Positions 9,071 through 16,981 of a stretch of 64,000 bases of DNA are shown here, in pieces. Source of the stretch: Streptomyces sp. NRRL WC-3605 (GTDB lineage Bacteria; Actinomycetota; Actinomycetes; Streptomycetales; Streptomycetaceae); NCBI RefSeq assembly GCF_001509795.1, contig NZ_LLZN01000002.1:372001-436000 (forward strand), written 5' to 3'. The translations under genes and the position numbers were made by a program. The notes beneath the pieces were generated by a model, which saw only the letters and a program-made list of their open reading frames with translations, had not been told where the DNA came from and made no database searches. The first letter of the stretch is position 1, and each line of letters starts with the position of its first letter.

Positions 9071-9778
9071 TCAGGTGTCTCTGCGCCGTACGCTCCACGC
9101 CCCGGCGAGGAGGGCGGCCGCCGTCCACAGCGCGGTGACCGCGAGTCCGGACCAGGGACCGAGGGAGCCGTCGTACGTCCGGTGAAGGGCGGTCTGTCCC
9201 GCCTTGTCCGGGAGGAAGTCGGCCACGGTGCCCACCGAGTCGCCGACCACGAACGACACCACGAGGATGAACGGGATCAGGACGGACAGCGTGGCCGCCC
9301 CGCTGCGGAACACGGCGGTCAGGCCGGCCGCGAACAGGGCCATGAGCATGAGGTAGAGGCCGCATCCGGCGATCGCGCGCGCCTGCTCGGAGCCGGTCAG
9401 GCCGTCCGCGCGGGCGGCGGCGAGGGCAGCCGCGGCGGTCACGAGCCCGGTGAGGAGGACCGGCACGCCGACGGCCGTCAGCTTCGCGGCGAACCAGCGC
9501 CCCCGTTGCGGGACCGCGGCCAGCGACAGCCGCAGGGCTCCCCCGTGGTACTCGGCCGCCATGGCCAGGGCGCCGAAGGAGACGGCGGCGATCTGACCGG
9601 GCAGCACCCCGGACAGCGCGGTGAACAGCGGGTCGGAGTCCGGGCCGTCGCCCGCGTCGGCGCCAGCGAGCGCGGAGAACGCCGTCGTCACCACGAACAG
9701 CGCGACCAGCGCGGCCGGAAGGGACCGCAGCGTACGGATCTTGAGCCACTCCGAGTGGAGCACGGGTGCGTTGGGCAT
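9071..9778 (-). CDS. ABC-2 type transporter permease
   Basis: A 235-residue membrane protein with about six hydrophobic segments. The N-terminus (VLHSEWLKIRTLRSLPAA) is the amphipathic EWxKxxTxRS start common to NatB-like ABC-2 permeases. It lies two bases after the ATPase gene on the same strand, so the two form one exporter. The adjacent two-component system, transcribed away, is a plausible controller. The substrate is unknown; cell-envelope stress or drug export is typical. Confidence 0.9.
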   Translation of the reverse strand: MPNAPVLHSEWLKIRTLRSLPAALVALFVVTTAFSALAGADAGDGPDSDPLFTALSGVLPGQIAAVSFGALAMAAEYHGGALRLSLAAVPQRGRWFAAKLTAVGVPVLLTGLVTAAAALAAARADGLTGSEQARAIAGCGLYLMLMALFAAGLTAVFRSGAATLSVLIPFILVVSFVVGDSVGTVADFLPDKAGQTALHRTYDGSLGPWSGLAVTALWTAAALLAGAWSVRRRDT

Positions 9779-9780
9779 GG

Positions 9781-10701
9781 TCAGACCTCCTGGGGCTGTG
9801 CGGTGAACTCGGTCGCCTCCGAGGTGAGATCCAGGTACGCCTGCTCCAGCGTGCCCTCCTCGGCGGCGAGTTCGAGGAGCGGGACGCCCGCCTGCGAGGC
9901 GAGCCGCCCGACGGCGTCCACGCGCGCGTGGCGTACCGTCCAGTGCCCGTCCTCGTGCCGGTCGGCGTCGAGGCCGTGCCGGCCGAACAGCGACTCCAGT
10001 GCCTCGGCGTCACTGGTGCGGACCCGTACGCGCGGCTCCACGCGCGCGCTGATGAAGTCCCGTATCGGGGTGTCGGCCAGCAGCCGTCCGCGGCCCAGGA
10101 CCACCAGGTGGTCGGCGAACGTCGCGGTCTCGTTCATCAGATGGCTGGAGACGAGGACCGTGCGGCCCTCCCCCGCGAGGCGGCGCAGCAGTTCACGGAT
10201 CCAGACGATGCCCTCCGGGTCGAGACCGTTGGACGGCTCGTCGAGCAGCACGACCTCGGGGTCGCCCAGGAGCGCCGCCGCGATGCCGAGCCGCTGGCGC
10301 ATCCCCAGGGAGTACGTCCTCACCCTGCGCCGCGCCACCGAGGTGAGTCCGGTCCGCGCCAGCACCTCGTCGGCGCGGGACGCCGGGATGCGGTTGCTCG
10401 CGGCGAGGACGCGCAGATGGTCGCGGCCGGTGCGGGAGCCGTGCGCCGCCCCGGCGTCGAGCAGGGCGCCGACCGTGCGCAGGGGGTCCTTCAGGCTGGC
10501 GTAGGGGCGGCCGCCGACCGTGGCGGTCCCGGAGGTGGGCCGGTCGAGGCCGAGCACGAGACGCAGGGTGGTGGACTTCCCGGCGCCGTTGGGGCCGAGG
10601 AAGCCGGTGACGCGGCCGGGGAGGACGGTGAAGGTCAGGTCGTCCACGGCTCGCCTGGTGCCGTACTCCTTGGTGAGTGCCTGGACTTCGATGCTGGTCA
10701 T
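9781..10701 (-). CDS. ABC transporter ATP-binding protein
   Basis: A 306-residue ATPase of the ABC-2/drug-export class. Walker A is GPNGAGKST near residues 38-46. The signature is YSLGMRQRLGIA, a variant of LSGGQ. Walker B is VVLLDEPSNGLDPEG, and the H-loop lies in LVSSHLM. A 90-residue C-terminal extension typical of the family follows. The ATG at 10701 gives the normal MTSIEVQALTKEYG start. It pairs with the permease two bases downstream. Confidence 0.94.
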   Translation of the reverse strand: MTSIEVQALTKEYGTRRAVDDLTFTVLPGRVTGFLGPNGAGKSTTLRLVLGLDRPTSGTATVGGRPYASLKDPLRTVGALLDAGAAHGSRTGRDHLRVLAASNRIPASRADEVLARTGLTSVARRRVRTYSLGMRQRLGIAAALLGDPEVVLLDEPSNGLDPEGIVWIRELLRRLAGEGRTVLVSSHLMNETATFADHLVVLGRGRLLADTPIRDFISARVEPRVRVRTSDAEALESLFGRHGLDADRHEDGHWTVRHARVDAVGRLASQAGVPLLELAAEEGTLEQAYLDLTSEATEFTAQPQEV

Positions 10702-10734
10702 GGCCTCAGCCTGACGGGCGGGGAGGGGGCGGGG

Positions 10735-10776
10735 CCTCCCCCGCGGGTGGAGATCGTCTCCCCCGTGCGGGGGAGG
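10735..10776. promoter_or_regulatory. Perfect 10 bp inverted repeat between divergent ABC and kinase genes
   Basis: CCTCCCCCGC at 10735-10744 is repeated inverted as GCGGGGGAGG at 10767-10776 with a 22-base spacer. It lies in the 108-base gap shared by the exporter and two-component promoters. It could bind the NarL-type regulator or form a transcript hairpin; the sequence does not decide. Confidence 0.4.
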
Positions 10777-10809
10777 TGCGTTGTCGGTGGTGCCTGGCAC
10801 GATGACGCG

Positions 10810-11979
10810 ATGGTCCGTTTGCTGCGCCCGTTCGGCCGGGCGGTGACGTACACACGGCTGCTGCACCTGTTCGTGACCGTCGTGTGGCCGGCGATGCTGA
10901 TCTTCATCCAGGAGGCGTGGTGGATCTGGGCGCTGGCCGCCGCGACGCTCGTCCCCGCCGGGCTGGTGCCGGCGATGCGCACGGTCGAAGGGCTGCAGGC
11001 ACGGCTGTTGCTGACCGGGCACCGTCACGACAGCGACAGCGCGGGGATCGTCGTCGCGCCGTCCGCGACCTGGGCGGACCGGTGGCGGCTCGTGCTGTGG
11101 CTGGAGGCGCGGTTCCTCCTCGGCTGTTCCTCCGTGGCGTTGATCGCCCGACTTCTCTTCACCGTGACGGATCTGGTGTCGGCGGCCGTGACCTCCCGGG
11201 CGGGTGGCGGGATCGTCCCCCCGTTCGGTCCGGCGCTCGCGTGGCGGATCCTGCTCGTGCCCGTGCTGCTCGCGGTGCTGGCGGCGACCGTGTGGGGCGC
11301 GGGCCGGCTGATCACGGCTCTGGCGGTGCGGCTGCTCGGGCCCTCCCCCGCCGAGCGGCTGGCCGCCCTGGAGGAGCGCACGGAGCAGCTGCTGGAACGC
11401 ACCCGTATCGCCCGGGAGCTGCACGACTCGATCGGGCACGCGCTGACCGTGGCCGTGCTCCAGGCGGGCGCGGCCCGCGCGGCGGACGATCCCGCGTTCA
11501 CGCGGCTGGCCTTGGACGCCATCGAGGAGACGGGGCGGGCCGCTCTGGAGGACCTGGAGCGTGTCCTGGGCGTCCTGCGGGACTCCGGGAAGCCCGCGGA
11601 CTCCCGGCCCACGCTGACGGATGCGGGCCGCCTGCTGGAGTCGGCGCGGGCGTCCGGCGCCGAGGTGGACGCCGATCTGACGGGGTCTCTGGAGGGCGTG
11701 CCGGGACCGGTCTCCCGGGAGGGCTACCGCATCCTGCAGGAGTCGCTGACCAACGTGCTGCGGCACGCGGGGCCCGTGCCGGCCCGGGTCCGTGTCAGCG
11801 TCGAGGGCGCCGTCCTCCGGCTCGACGTGCGCAATCCCCTGCCCGCGGACACACCGGAGCCGGGAAGGGGCAGCGGCCTGCGGGGCATGCACGAGCGGGC
11901 CGCCCTGCTGGGTGGCCGCGTGAGCGCGGGACCCGTCGGGGACGACTGGAGGGTGCACGTCGAGCTGCCCGTGAGGTGA
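10810..11979 (+). CDS. NarL/DesK-type sensor histidine kinase
   Basis: A 389-residue membrane kinase. Four to five hydrophobic segments fill residues 15-180. The HisKA_3 dimerisation box RIARELHDSIGHALT follows, with phospho-acceptor His205. The ATPase end has the N-box ESLTNVLRHAG and the G-box GRGSGLRGMHERAALLGG. The D/F-box region is short. It probably senses an envelope signal through its membrane part and phosphorylates the regulator encoded next. The two are separated by an inserted repeat element. Confidence 0.93.
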   Translation: MVRLLRPFGRAVTYTRLLHLFVTVVWPAMLIFIQEAWWIWALAAATLVPAGLVPAMRTVEGLQARLLLTGHRHDSDSAGIVVAPSATWADRWRLVLWLEARFLLGCSSVALIARLLFTVTDLVSAAVTSRAGGGIVPPFGPALAWRILLVPVLLAVLAATVWGAGRLITALAVRLLGPSPAERLAALEERTEQLLERTRIARELHDSIGHALTVAVLQAGAARAADDPAFTRLALDAIEETGRAALEDLERVLGVLRDSGKPADSRPTLTDAGRLLESARASGAEVDADLTGSLEGVPGPVSREGYRILQESLTNVLRHAGPVPARVRVSVEGAVLRLDVRNPLPADTPEPGRGSGLRGMHERAALLGGRVSAGPVGDDWRVHVELPVR

Positions 11980-11997
11980 TCCAGACGAAAGGCCGTA

Positions 11998-12155
11998 GGG
12001 GGTGTCTTGTCGATCAGGCCGGGCTCCCGGCGCCTGGCACCGCGCCTCGCCGCGTTGTCGTCGGTCGCCGATGCGCCGCATCGACTCCCTCCTCCCTTGC
12101 GATGCACGGCACCAGACACCGGGAGCCGACCCGGCCTGATCGACAAGACACCCCC
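11998..12155. mobile_element. MITE-like element with 26 bp terminal inverted repeats and TA flanks
   Basis: The 26 bp at 11998-12023 (beginning GGGGGTGTCTTGTC) is repeated exactly, inverted, at 12130-12155. A subterminal CTCCCGG/CCGGGAG pair extends the match after a 4-base offset. Both ends are flanked by TA (11996-11997 and 12156-12157), which fits a TA target duplication as made by IS630/Tc1-mariner transposases. The 158 bp element has no transposase. It fills almost the whole gap between histidine kinase and response regulator, which in such pairs usually abut. Confidence 0.85.
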
Positions 12156-12167
12156 TAGCCTGTCGGG

Positions 12168-12830
12168 ATGCCGGTCACCGTGCTTCTCGTCGACGACGAA
12201 CCACTCGTGCGCGCGGGTCTGCGGGCCGTGCTCGAGGCGCAGGGCGACATCGAGGTCGTCGGGGAGGCCGCCGACGGGGCGGCGGTGATCCCGCTGGTGC
12301 GGGAGCTGCGTCCGGACGTCGTCGCGATGGACGTACGGATGCCGCTGCTGGACGGCATCGAGGCCACGCGCGCGGTCCTGCGCACGGTCGCCGAGCCGCC
12401 GAAGATCGTCGTGATCACCACCTTCGAGAACGACGAGTACGTCTACGAGGCGCTGCGCGCCGGTGCGGACGGCTTCCTGCTGAAGCGGGCCCGCCCGGCC
12501 GAGATCGTGCACGCGGTGCGGCTGGTCGCCGCGGGCGAGTCGCTGCTGTTCCCCGCCTCGGTGCGGCAACTGGCCGCGCGCTACGGGGACGGCGGCGGCA
12601 ATCGTGCGGCGCGCGCGGCGCTGGAGCGGGCCCGGCTGACCGAGCGGGAGGCCGACGTCCTGCGCCTGATGACGCGTGGGCTGTCGAACGCCGAGATCGC
12701 CGAGCGGCTCGTCGTGGGCACGGAGACGGTGAAGTCGCATGTGAGCGCCGTGCTGGCGAAGCTGGGGGCGCGCGACCGCACGCAGGCGGTGATCACGGCG
12801 TACGAGTCGGGGTTCGTCGCGCCGGGGTGA
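12168..12830 (+). CDS. NarL/LuxR-family response regulator
   Basis: A 220-residue two-domain regulator. The receiver domain has LLVDDEPLVRAGLR, phospho-acceptor Asp55 (VVAMDVRMPLLDG) and K of FLLKRARP. The C-terminal GerE helix-turn-helix is LTEREADVLRLMTRGLSNAEIAERL followed by GTETVKSHVSAVLAKLG. It is the evident partner of the upstream kinase. The ATG begins 11 bases after the right end of the MITE, so its translation signals lie within or against the element. Confidence 0.94.
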   Translation: MPVTVLLVDDEPLVRAGLRAVLEAQGDIEVVGEAADGAAVIPLVRELRPDVVAMDVRMPLLDGIEATRAVLRTVAEPPKIVVITTFENDEYVYEALRAGADGFLLKRARPAEIVHAVRLVAAGESLLFPASVRQLAARYGDGGGNRAARAALERARLTEREADVLRLMTRGLSNAEIAERLVVGTETVKSHVSAVLAKLGARDRTQAVITAYESGFVAPG

Positions 12831-12941
12831 GACACGGGGGTGATGAGCGGCGCATGTCCGGTGTGACGCCCGGCACTCGCAGGGGTGGGCGCCGACGAGT
12901 AGCATCCGCCCAACACGCGCACGAGCTGGGAGGACGGACCT

Positions 12942-14099
12942 TTGGGGCAGCTGACCGGTGGGGATCCCTCGCTGCTGCGAAGGATCAACTCCGCGGTGGT
13001 GCTGCACGCGCTGCGTGCCACGGATGCCGCCACGCTGACGGAGATCACCCGGGTGACGGGACTGTCCCGGCCCACCGTCGAGGGGGTCGTCGAGGGGCTG
13101 ATCGAGGCGGGGTACGTCGTCGAGAAGGCGGCCGACGACAGTGTCGCCCGCCGGCAGGGCCGGCCCGCGCGGCGGTTCCGGTTCCGTGCCGAGGCGGGAC
13201 ACCTGCTGGGCCTGGACATCGGCGCGCACCGGGTCGCCGCCCTGCTCGCCGACCTGGACGGCCGGGTGATGGGCGCCACCACCAAGGACGTCGACGAGGC
13301 GGCCGGGGCCGACGAGCGGATGGAGAAGGTCCGGACGGCGGTCGTGGAGCTGCTGCGGCGTGCCGGGGTCGCGCGCGGCTCGCTGCGGGCCGTCGGGGTG
13401 GCGACGCCGGGCATCGTGGAGGCCGACGGCACCGTGCGGCTGGGGGCGGCGCTGCCGGGCTGGACCGGGCTGCGGCTGGGTGAGCGGCTGAGCCGGTCGT
13501 TCAAGTGCCCGGTGCTGGTGGAGAACGACGCCAACGCGGCGGCGGTCGCCGAGCACTGGAAGGGGTCGGCGACCGAGTCCGACGACGTGGTGTTCGTGCT
13601 GGCGGGGCTGAGCCCGGGCGCCGGTTCGCTCATCGGCGGGAAGCTGCACCGCGGGTTCGGCGGCGCGGCCGGGGAGATCGGCGCGCTGCACATGCTGGGC
13701 CGTGAGGCGACGCCGGAGACGCTGCTGTCGACCACGGACGAGCCGTTGCGTCCGCTCGACGAGCGGGCGGTGGCGGCGGTGTTCGCCCAGGCCCGTGAGG
13801 GCGATCCGCGCGCGCTGGAGGCCGTCGAGCGGTTCATCCAGCGGCTCGTGCACGACGTGGCCGCCCTGGTCCTCGCGCTGGATCCGGAGCTGGTCGTGGT
13901 GGGGGGCTGGGCGGCCGGCCTGGACGGTGTCCTGGAGCCGCTGCGGCGTGAGTTGTCCCGCTACTGCCTGCGCCCGCCGAACGTGGCGCTGTCGCTGCTC
14001 GGCGAGGCCGCCGTGGCGACGGGAGCGCTGCGGCTGGCCCTCGACCATGTGGAGGAGCAGCTGTTCGCGGTGGAGGGGACGGTCACGGGCCGCCGGTGA
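12942..14099 (+). CDS. ROK-family transcriptional regulator (TTG start)
   Basis: A 385-residue ROK protein. The N-terminal winged helix (NSAVVLHALRATDAATLTEITRVTGLSRPTVEGVV) is followed by the actin-like sugar-binding fold (LLGLDIGAHRVAALLADLDG, VGVATPGIV, VENDANAAAVAEHW). The start is TTG with GGAGG nine bases before it. The usual ROK zinc motif CxCGxxGC is missing: GEIGALHMLGREATPE has no cysteine. With the DNA-binding domain present, it is more likely a repressor of sugar genes than a kinase. Confidence 0.92.
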   Translation: MGQLTGGDPSLLRRINSAVVLHALRATDAATLTEITRVTGLSRPTVEGVVEGLIEAGYVVEKAADDSVARRQGRPARRFRFRAEAGHLLGLDIGAHRVAALLADLDGRVMGATTKDVDEAAGADERMEKVRTAVVELLRRAGVARGSLRAVGVATPGIVEADGTVRLGAALPGWTGLRLGERLSRSFKCPVLVENDANAAAVAEHWKGSATESDDVVFVLAGLSPGAGSLIGGKLHRGFGGAAGEIGALHMLGREATPETLLSTTDEPLRPLDERAVAAVFAQAREGDPRALEAVERFIQRLVHDVAALVLALDPELVVVGGWAAGLDGVLEPLRRELSRYCLRPPNVALSLLGEAAVATGALRLALDHVEEQLFAVEGTVTGRR

Positions 14100-14103
14100 G
14101 CGT

Positions 14104-14139
14104 GCCCGCGTCCCGGAGCCTCGGGCCTGGGACGCGGGC
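14104..14139. terminator. Bidirectional terminator between convergent ROK and GntR genes
   Basis: A perfect 11 bp stem (GCCCGCGTCCC / GGGACGCGGGC) with a 14-base loop, four bases after the ROK stop and ten before the end of the GntR gene. Confidence 0.8.
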
Positions 14140-14149
14140 CGTCACCTCG

Positions 14150-14911
14150 TCAGGAGGCCCGGCGCTCCGGGTCCTGGTGGATCTCCACGCCTCCGGTGTC
14201 GCCGAAGGTCAGCCGGCAGGTGTCGGCGCGGTAGGTGGCGACGGAGAGCGCCGCGGTCCTGCCGTGCGCGAGGTAACGGGTCGTCACGACGAGCACCGGC
14301 GCCCCGGGCAGCCGGTCGAGTTCCCTGGCGTCGTCGGCGCGGGCCGAGCCCAGCTCGACCGCGCTCTCCCGTCCCTCCAGCTCCAGGCGCTGGAGCTCGC
14401 GCAGCACGGCACGCGCGCGTGCGGCGCCCGACGGGGCGTCGATGGCGGAGAGGTCGGGCACCGACGGCTGCGGGACGTAGAGCAGTTCGGCGGCGACCGG
14501 CTGACCGTGGGTCACCCGGGAGCGCCGGACGGTGTGCACGGGCTCGTCGGTGCCGGTCACCAGGGCGTCGGCGACGGCGGCGGGCGGCGCCGCGAGGGCG
14601 CAGTCCGTGGCCTGCCAGCCGTCCTCGGCGGCCCCCGGCCAGGCGTGCTGCTCGGTGCCCACGGCCACGCCCACGCGCGGCGGCGCGACGGTCGTGCCGA
14701 CACCGCGGCGGCGCTGCAGCCTGCCTTCGAGTTCGAGCTGTTCCAGTGCCTGGCGGAGCGTGGCCCGGGCGACGCCGAAGCGGGCCGCCAGGTCACGTTC
14801 GTTGGGCAGGATCTCGCCCACCGAGAACTCCGATTCCAGTGCCTCGCTGAGCACGGTCCTCAGATGCCAGTACTTCGGTTCCGGCACCGTTTCGAGCTGC
14901 GTGGTCCCCAC
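14150..14911 (-). CDS. GntR/HutC-family transcriptional regulator
   Basis: A 253-residue regulator. The winged helix is in the first 80 residues (ILPNERDLAARFGVARATLRQALEQLELEGRLQRRRGVGTTV). A UTRA ligand-binding domain follows (VRRSRVTHGQPVAAELLYVP, VVTTRYLAHGRTAALSVATYRADTCRL). The GTG at 14911 (MGTTQLETVPEPKYWHLRTVL) is preferred over a possible ATG 63 bases upstream, which would overlap the leader of a good promoter. HutC regulators bind small sugars, amino acids or their phosphates. No obvious target operon is adjacent. Confidence 0.9.
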   Translation of the reverse strand: MGTTQLETVPEPKYWHLRTVLSEALESEFSVGEILPNERDLAARFGVARATLRQALEQLELEGRLQRRRGVGTTVAPPRVGVAVGTEQHAWPGAAEDGWQATDCALAAPPAAVADALVTGTDEPVHTVRRSRVTHGQPVAAELLYVPQPSVPDLSAIDAPSGAARARAVLRELQRLELEGRESAVELGSARADDARELDRLPGAPVLVVTTRYLAHGRTAALSVATYRADTCRLTFGDTGGVEIHQDPERRAS

Positions 14912-14983
14912 CCTGTCCTCCGCAATCGCCGTGGCCCGGCGTTTCAGCGCCTTGTTTATTAAAGGTTGTTGCACTTGTCAGCG

Positions 14984-15012
14984 ACCATAGGGCGGCCCAC
15001 ACCCTTGGTCAA
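14984..15012 (-). promoter_or_regulatory. Sigma-70-like promoter for the GntR gene
   Basis: On the minus strand TTGACC (15012-15007) and TATGGT (14989-14984) are spaced by 17 bases, close to TTGACA/TATAAT. They stand in an unusually AT-rich stretch about 75 bases upstream of the GTG. Confidence 0.65.
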
Positions 15013-15074
15013 TACCAATCACCCGGACCACTCACGGACCGTGATCACGCCCTCACGTGCCTGCCGGCCGTCCG

Positions 15075-15959
15075 TCAGACGTCTGCGAGGGCCTTGAGCT
15101 TGTCGGGGTTGCGGATGACGTAGACCGCCTGGATGCGCCCGTCCAGGACGTCCACCTGGAAGACGCTGTCGGGCCTGCCGCCGGACAGGACCAGCAACGC
15201 GGGGCCGCCGTTGATCTCCACGTACCGGAAGCCCGCGTCGGCGATGCCCTTCTGCGCGACGCCCGCGAGGAAACGGCCCACGTGGTCGGCGCTCTCCAGG
15301 ACTCGCAGCGGGGCCTTGGCCTTGCCTCCGCTGTCGCCGATGAGCCGGACGTCCGGGGCGAGCAGGGACATGAGCCCTTCGAGGTCGCCGCCGGCGGCCG
15401 CGGCGAGGAACCGCTCGGTCAGGTCGCGCCGCTCGGCGGGGTCGACCTCGTACCGGGGCCGCCGTTCCTCGACGTGCCGGCGGGCGCGACCGGCGAGCTG
15501 ACGCACCGCCGCCTCGCCGCGCTCGAGCATGGCGGCGATCTCGGCGTAGGGGTAGCCGAAGGCCTCCCGGAGGACGAACACGGCCCGTTCCAGCGGCGAC
15601 AGGGACTCGAGGACGATCAGGACGGCGAGGGACACGGAGTCGGCGAGGACGGCCCGTTCGGCGGTGTCCGGGACGCGGTCGCCGAAGTCGGTGACGTACG
15701 GCTCCGGCAGCCACGGGCCGACGTAGCTCTCGCCGCGCGCCTTGACCTGGCGGAGGCGGTCGATGGCCAGGCGGGTGGTGACGCGGACCAGGTAGGCGCG
15801 TGGTTCGCGCACCTCGGACCGGTCGGCCCGGGACCAGCGCAGCCACGCCTCCTGGACCACGTCCTCCGCGTCGGCCACCCGGCCGAGCATGCGGTAGGCG
15901 ACCCCGAGGAGGACGGGGCGGTGCTCTTCGAAGACATCGGTCTCGGCATCGGTGGTCAC
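15075..15959 (-). CDS. ECF41-type RNA polymerase sigma factor with SnoaL-like C-terminus
   Basis: A 294-residue extracytoplasmic-function sigma factor. Region 2 includes AYRMLGRVADAEDVVQEAWLRW; region 4 includes LSPLERAVFVLREAFGYPYAEIAAML. The linker has the WLPEP motif (YVGPWLPEPYVTD) and the C-terminal 110 residues form an NTF2/SnoaL-like domain ending in NPDKL. WLPEP and NPDKL are hallmarks of ECF41, whose C-terminus acts as a built-in modulator instead of a separate anti-sigma. ECF41 genes usually neighbour a carboxymuconolactone decarboxylase, oxidoreductase or epimerase; here the divergent neighbour is an alpha/beta hydrolase. Confidence 0.93.
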   Translation of the reverse strand: MTTDAETDVFEEHRPVLLGVAYRMLGRVADAEDVVQEAWLRWSRADRSEVREPRAYLVRVTTRLAIDRLRQVKARGESYVGPWLPEPYVTDFGDRVPDTAERAVLADSVSLAVLIVLESLSPLERAVFVLREAFGYPYAEIAAMLERGEAAVRQLAGRARRHVEERRPRYEVDPAERRDLTERFLAAAAGGDLEGLMSLLAPDVRLIGDSGGKAKAPLRVLESADHVGRFLAGVAQKGIADAGFRYVEINGGPALLVLSGGRPDSVFQVDVLDGRIQAVYVIRNPDKLKALADV

Positions 15960-16046
15960 GGCACCATCCCATCCCGGCGCGGGGGGACGTGTCCAGGCGA
16001 TTCGGGCGGCGGCCGCGTGACGTCCACTCGGTGGCGCACGTCGGAA

Positions 16047-16081
16047 CTACCCACGGGTAGCAGGGGTCTACCCGTCGGTAG
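16047..16081. promoter_or_regulatory. Twin palindromes upstream of the alpha/beta hydrolase
   Basis: CTACCCACGGGTAG at 16047-16060 (6+6 perfect dyad) and CTACCCGTCGGTAG at 16068-16081 (5+5) have centres 21 bp apart, two helical turns, on one face of the DNA. They lie between the divergent sigma factor and hydrolase genes. The form suggests TetR/MarR-type dimer sites, but no such regulator gene is adjacent. Confidence 0.6.
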
Positions 16082-16150
16082 CAATTGCTGACAAGCTGTC
16101 TACGGCCGTCCGTCGGCGTGTCCAGCCGGGTTCAGAGTAGGAGCACCGCC

Positions 16151-16981
16151 ATGTCCGCCACCGTCTCCTTCCAGGTCGCGTCGCCCCTCGGGCCGCGCGA
16201 CGTGACCGTCGACTACGCGCGCGTGGGACGCGGCGAACCGCTGCTCCTGCTGCACGGCATCGGTCACCACCGGCAGGTCTGGGACCCGGTGCTCGACATC
16301 CTCGCGACCGAGCGGGAGGTCATCACGGTGGACCTGCCCGGCTTCGGGGCCTCCCCCGGCCTGCCGGACGGACTCGCCTACGACCTGGCCACGACCACGG
16401 CCGTGTTCGGCGCCCTCTGCGAGGCCCTGGAGCTGGACCGCCCGCACGTCGCGGGCAACTCGCTGGGCGGCCTGATCGCCCTGGAGCTGGGCCGCGAGAA
16501 GCTCGCACGGTCCGTCACCGCCCTGTCCCCCGCCGGCTTCTGGTCCCCGGCGGAGCGGCGCTACGCCTTCGGCGTCCTGCTCGCCATGCGACACATCTCC
16601 CGGCGGATGCCGCTGCCGCTGGTCGAGCGGCTGTCCCGGTCGGCGGCCGGACGGGCGGCGCTGACCAGCACCATCTACGCCCGCCCGGGCCGCCGCTCAC
16701 CGGAGGCCGTGGTCGCCGAGACGCTCGCGCTGGCCGGCGCCACGGGCTTCGACCAGACCCTGAGGTCCGGCGGGTCGGTCCAGTTCCTGGACGACCTCCC
16801 CGGCATCCCGGTGACCGTGGCCTGGGGCAGCCGGGACCGGCTGCTCATCCCCCGTCAGGGCGTGCGCGCCAAGCGGCTCATCCCCAAGGCGCGGCTCGTC
16901 CGGCTGCCCGGTTGCGGTCACTGCCCCATGAACGACGACCCGGCCCTGGTCGCGCGCGTCATCCTCGACGGCAGCCGCTGA
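16151..16981 (+). CDS. Alpha/beta hydrolase
   Basis: A 276-residue alpha/beta hydrolase fold enzyme. The oxyanion motif is LLLHGIGHHRQVW. The nucleophile elbow is GNSLGG with Ser104. The acid lies in AWGSRDRLLIP and the base is His257 in GCGHCPMNDDP. The ATG at 16151 follows AGGAGC. There is no signal peptide, so it is intracellular; the substrate is unknown. It is divergent from the ECF41 gene, and its last 285 bases are overlapped on the other strand by the 3' extension of an EamA transporter frame. Confidence 0.9.
   Translation: MSATVSFQVASPLGPRDVTVDYARVGRGEPLLLLHGIGHHRQVWDPVLDILATEREVITVDLPGFGASPGLPDGLAYDLATTTAVFGALCEALELDRPHVAGNSLGGLIALELGREKLARSVTALSPAGFWSPAERRYAFGVLLAMRHISRRMPLPLVERLSRSAAGRAALTSTIYARPGRRSPEAVVAETLALAGATGFDQTLRSGGSVQFLDDLPGIPVTVAWGSRDRLLIPRQGVRAKRLIPKARLVRLPGCGHCPMNDDPALVARVILDGSR

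Noticed and set aside
12007..12288. A 93-codon frame inside and after the MITE that could be a fragment of transposase
   Set aside because: No transposase motif, and it runs out of frame through the response regulator.
11724..14048. Minus-strand open frame crossing the MITE, response regulator and ROK gene
   Set aside because: It spans an inserted element and three supported plus-strand features, and has no recognisable domain.
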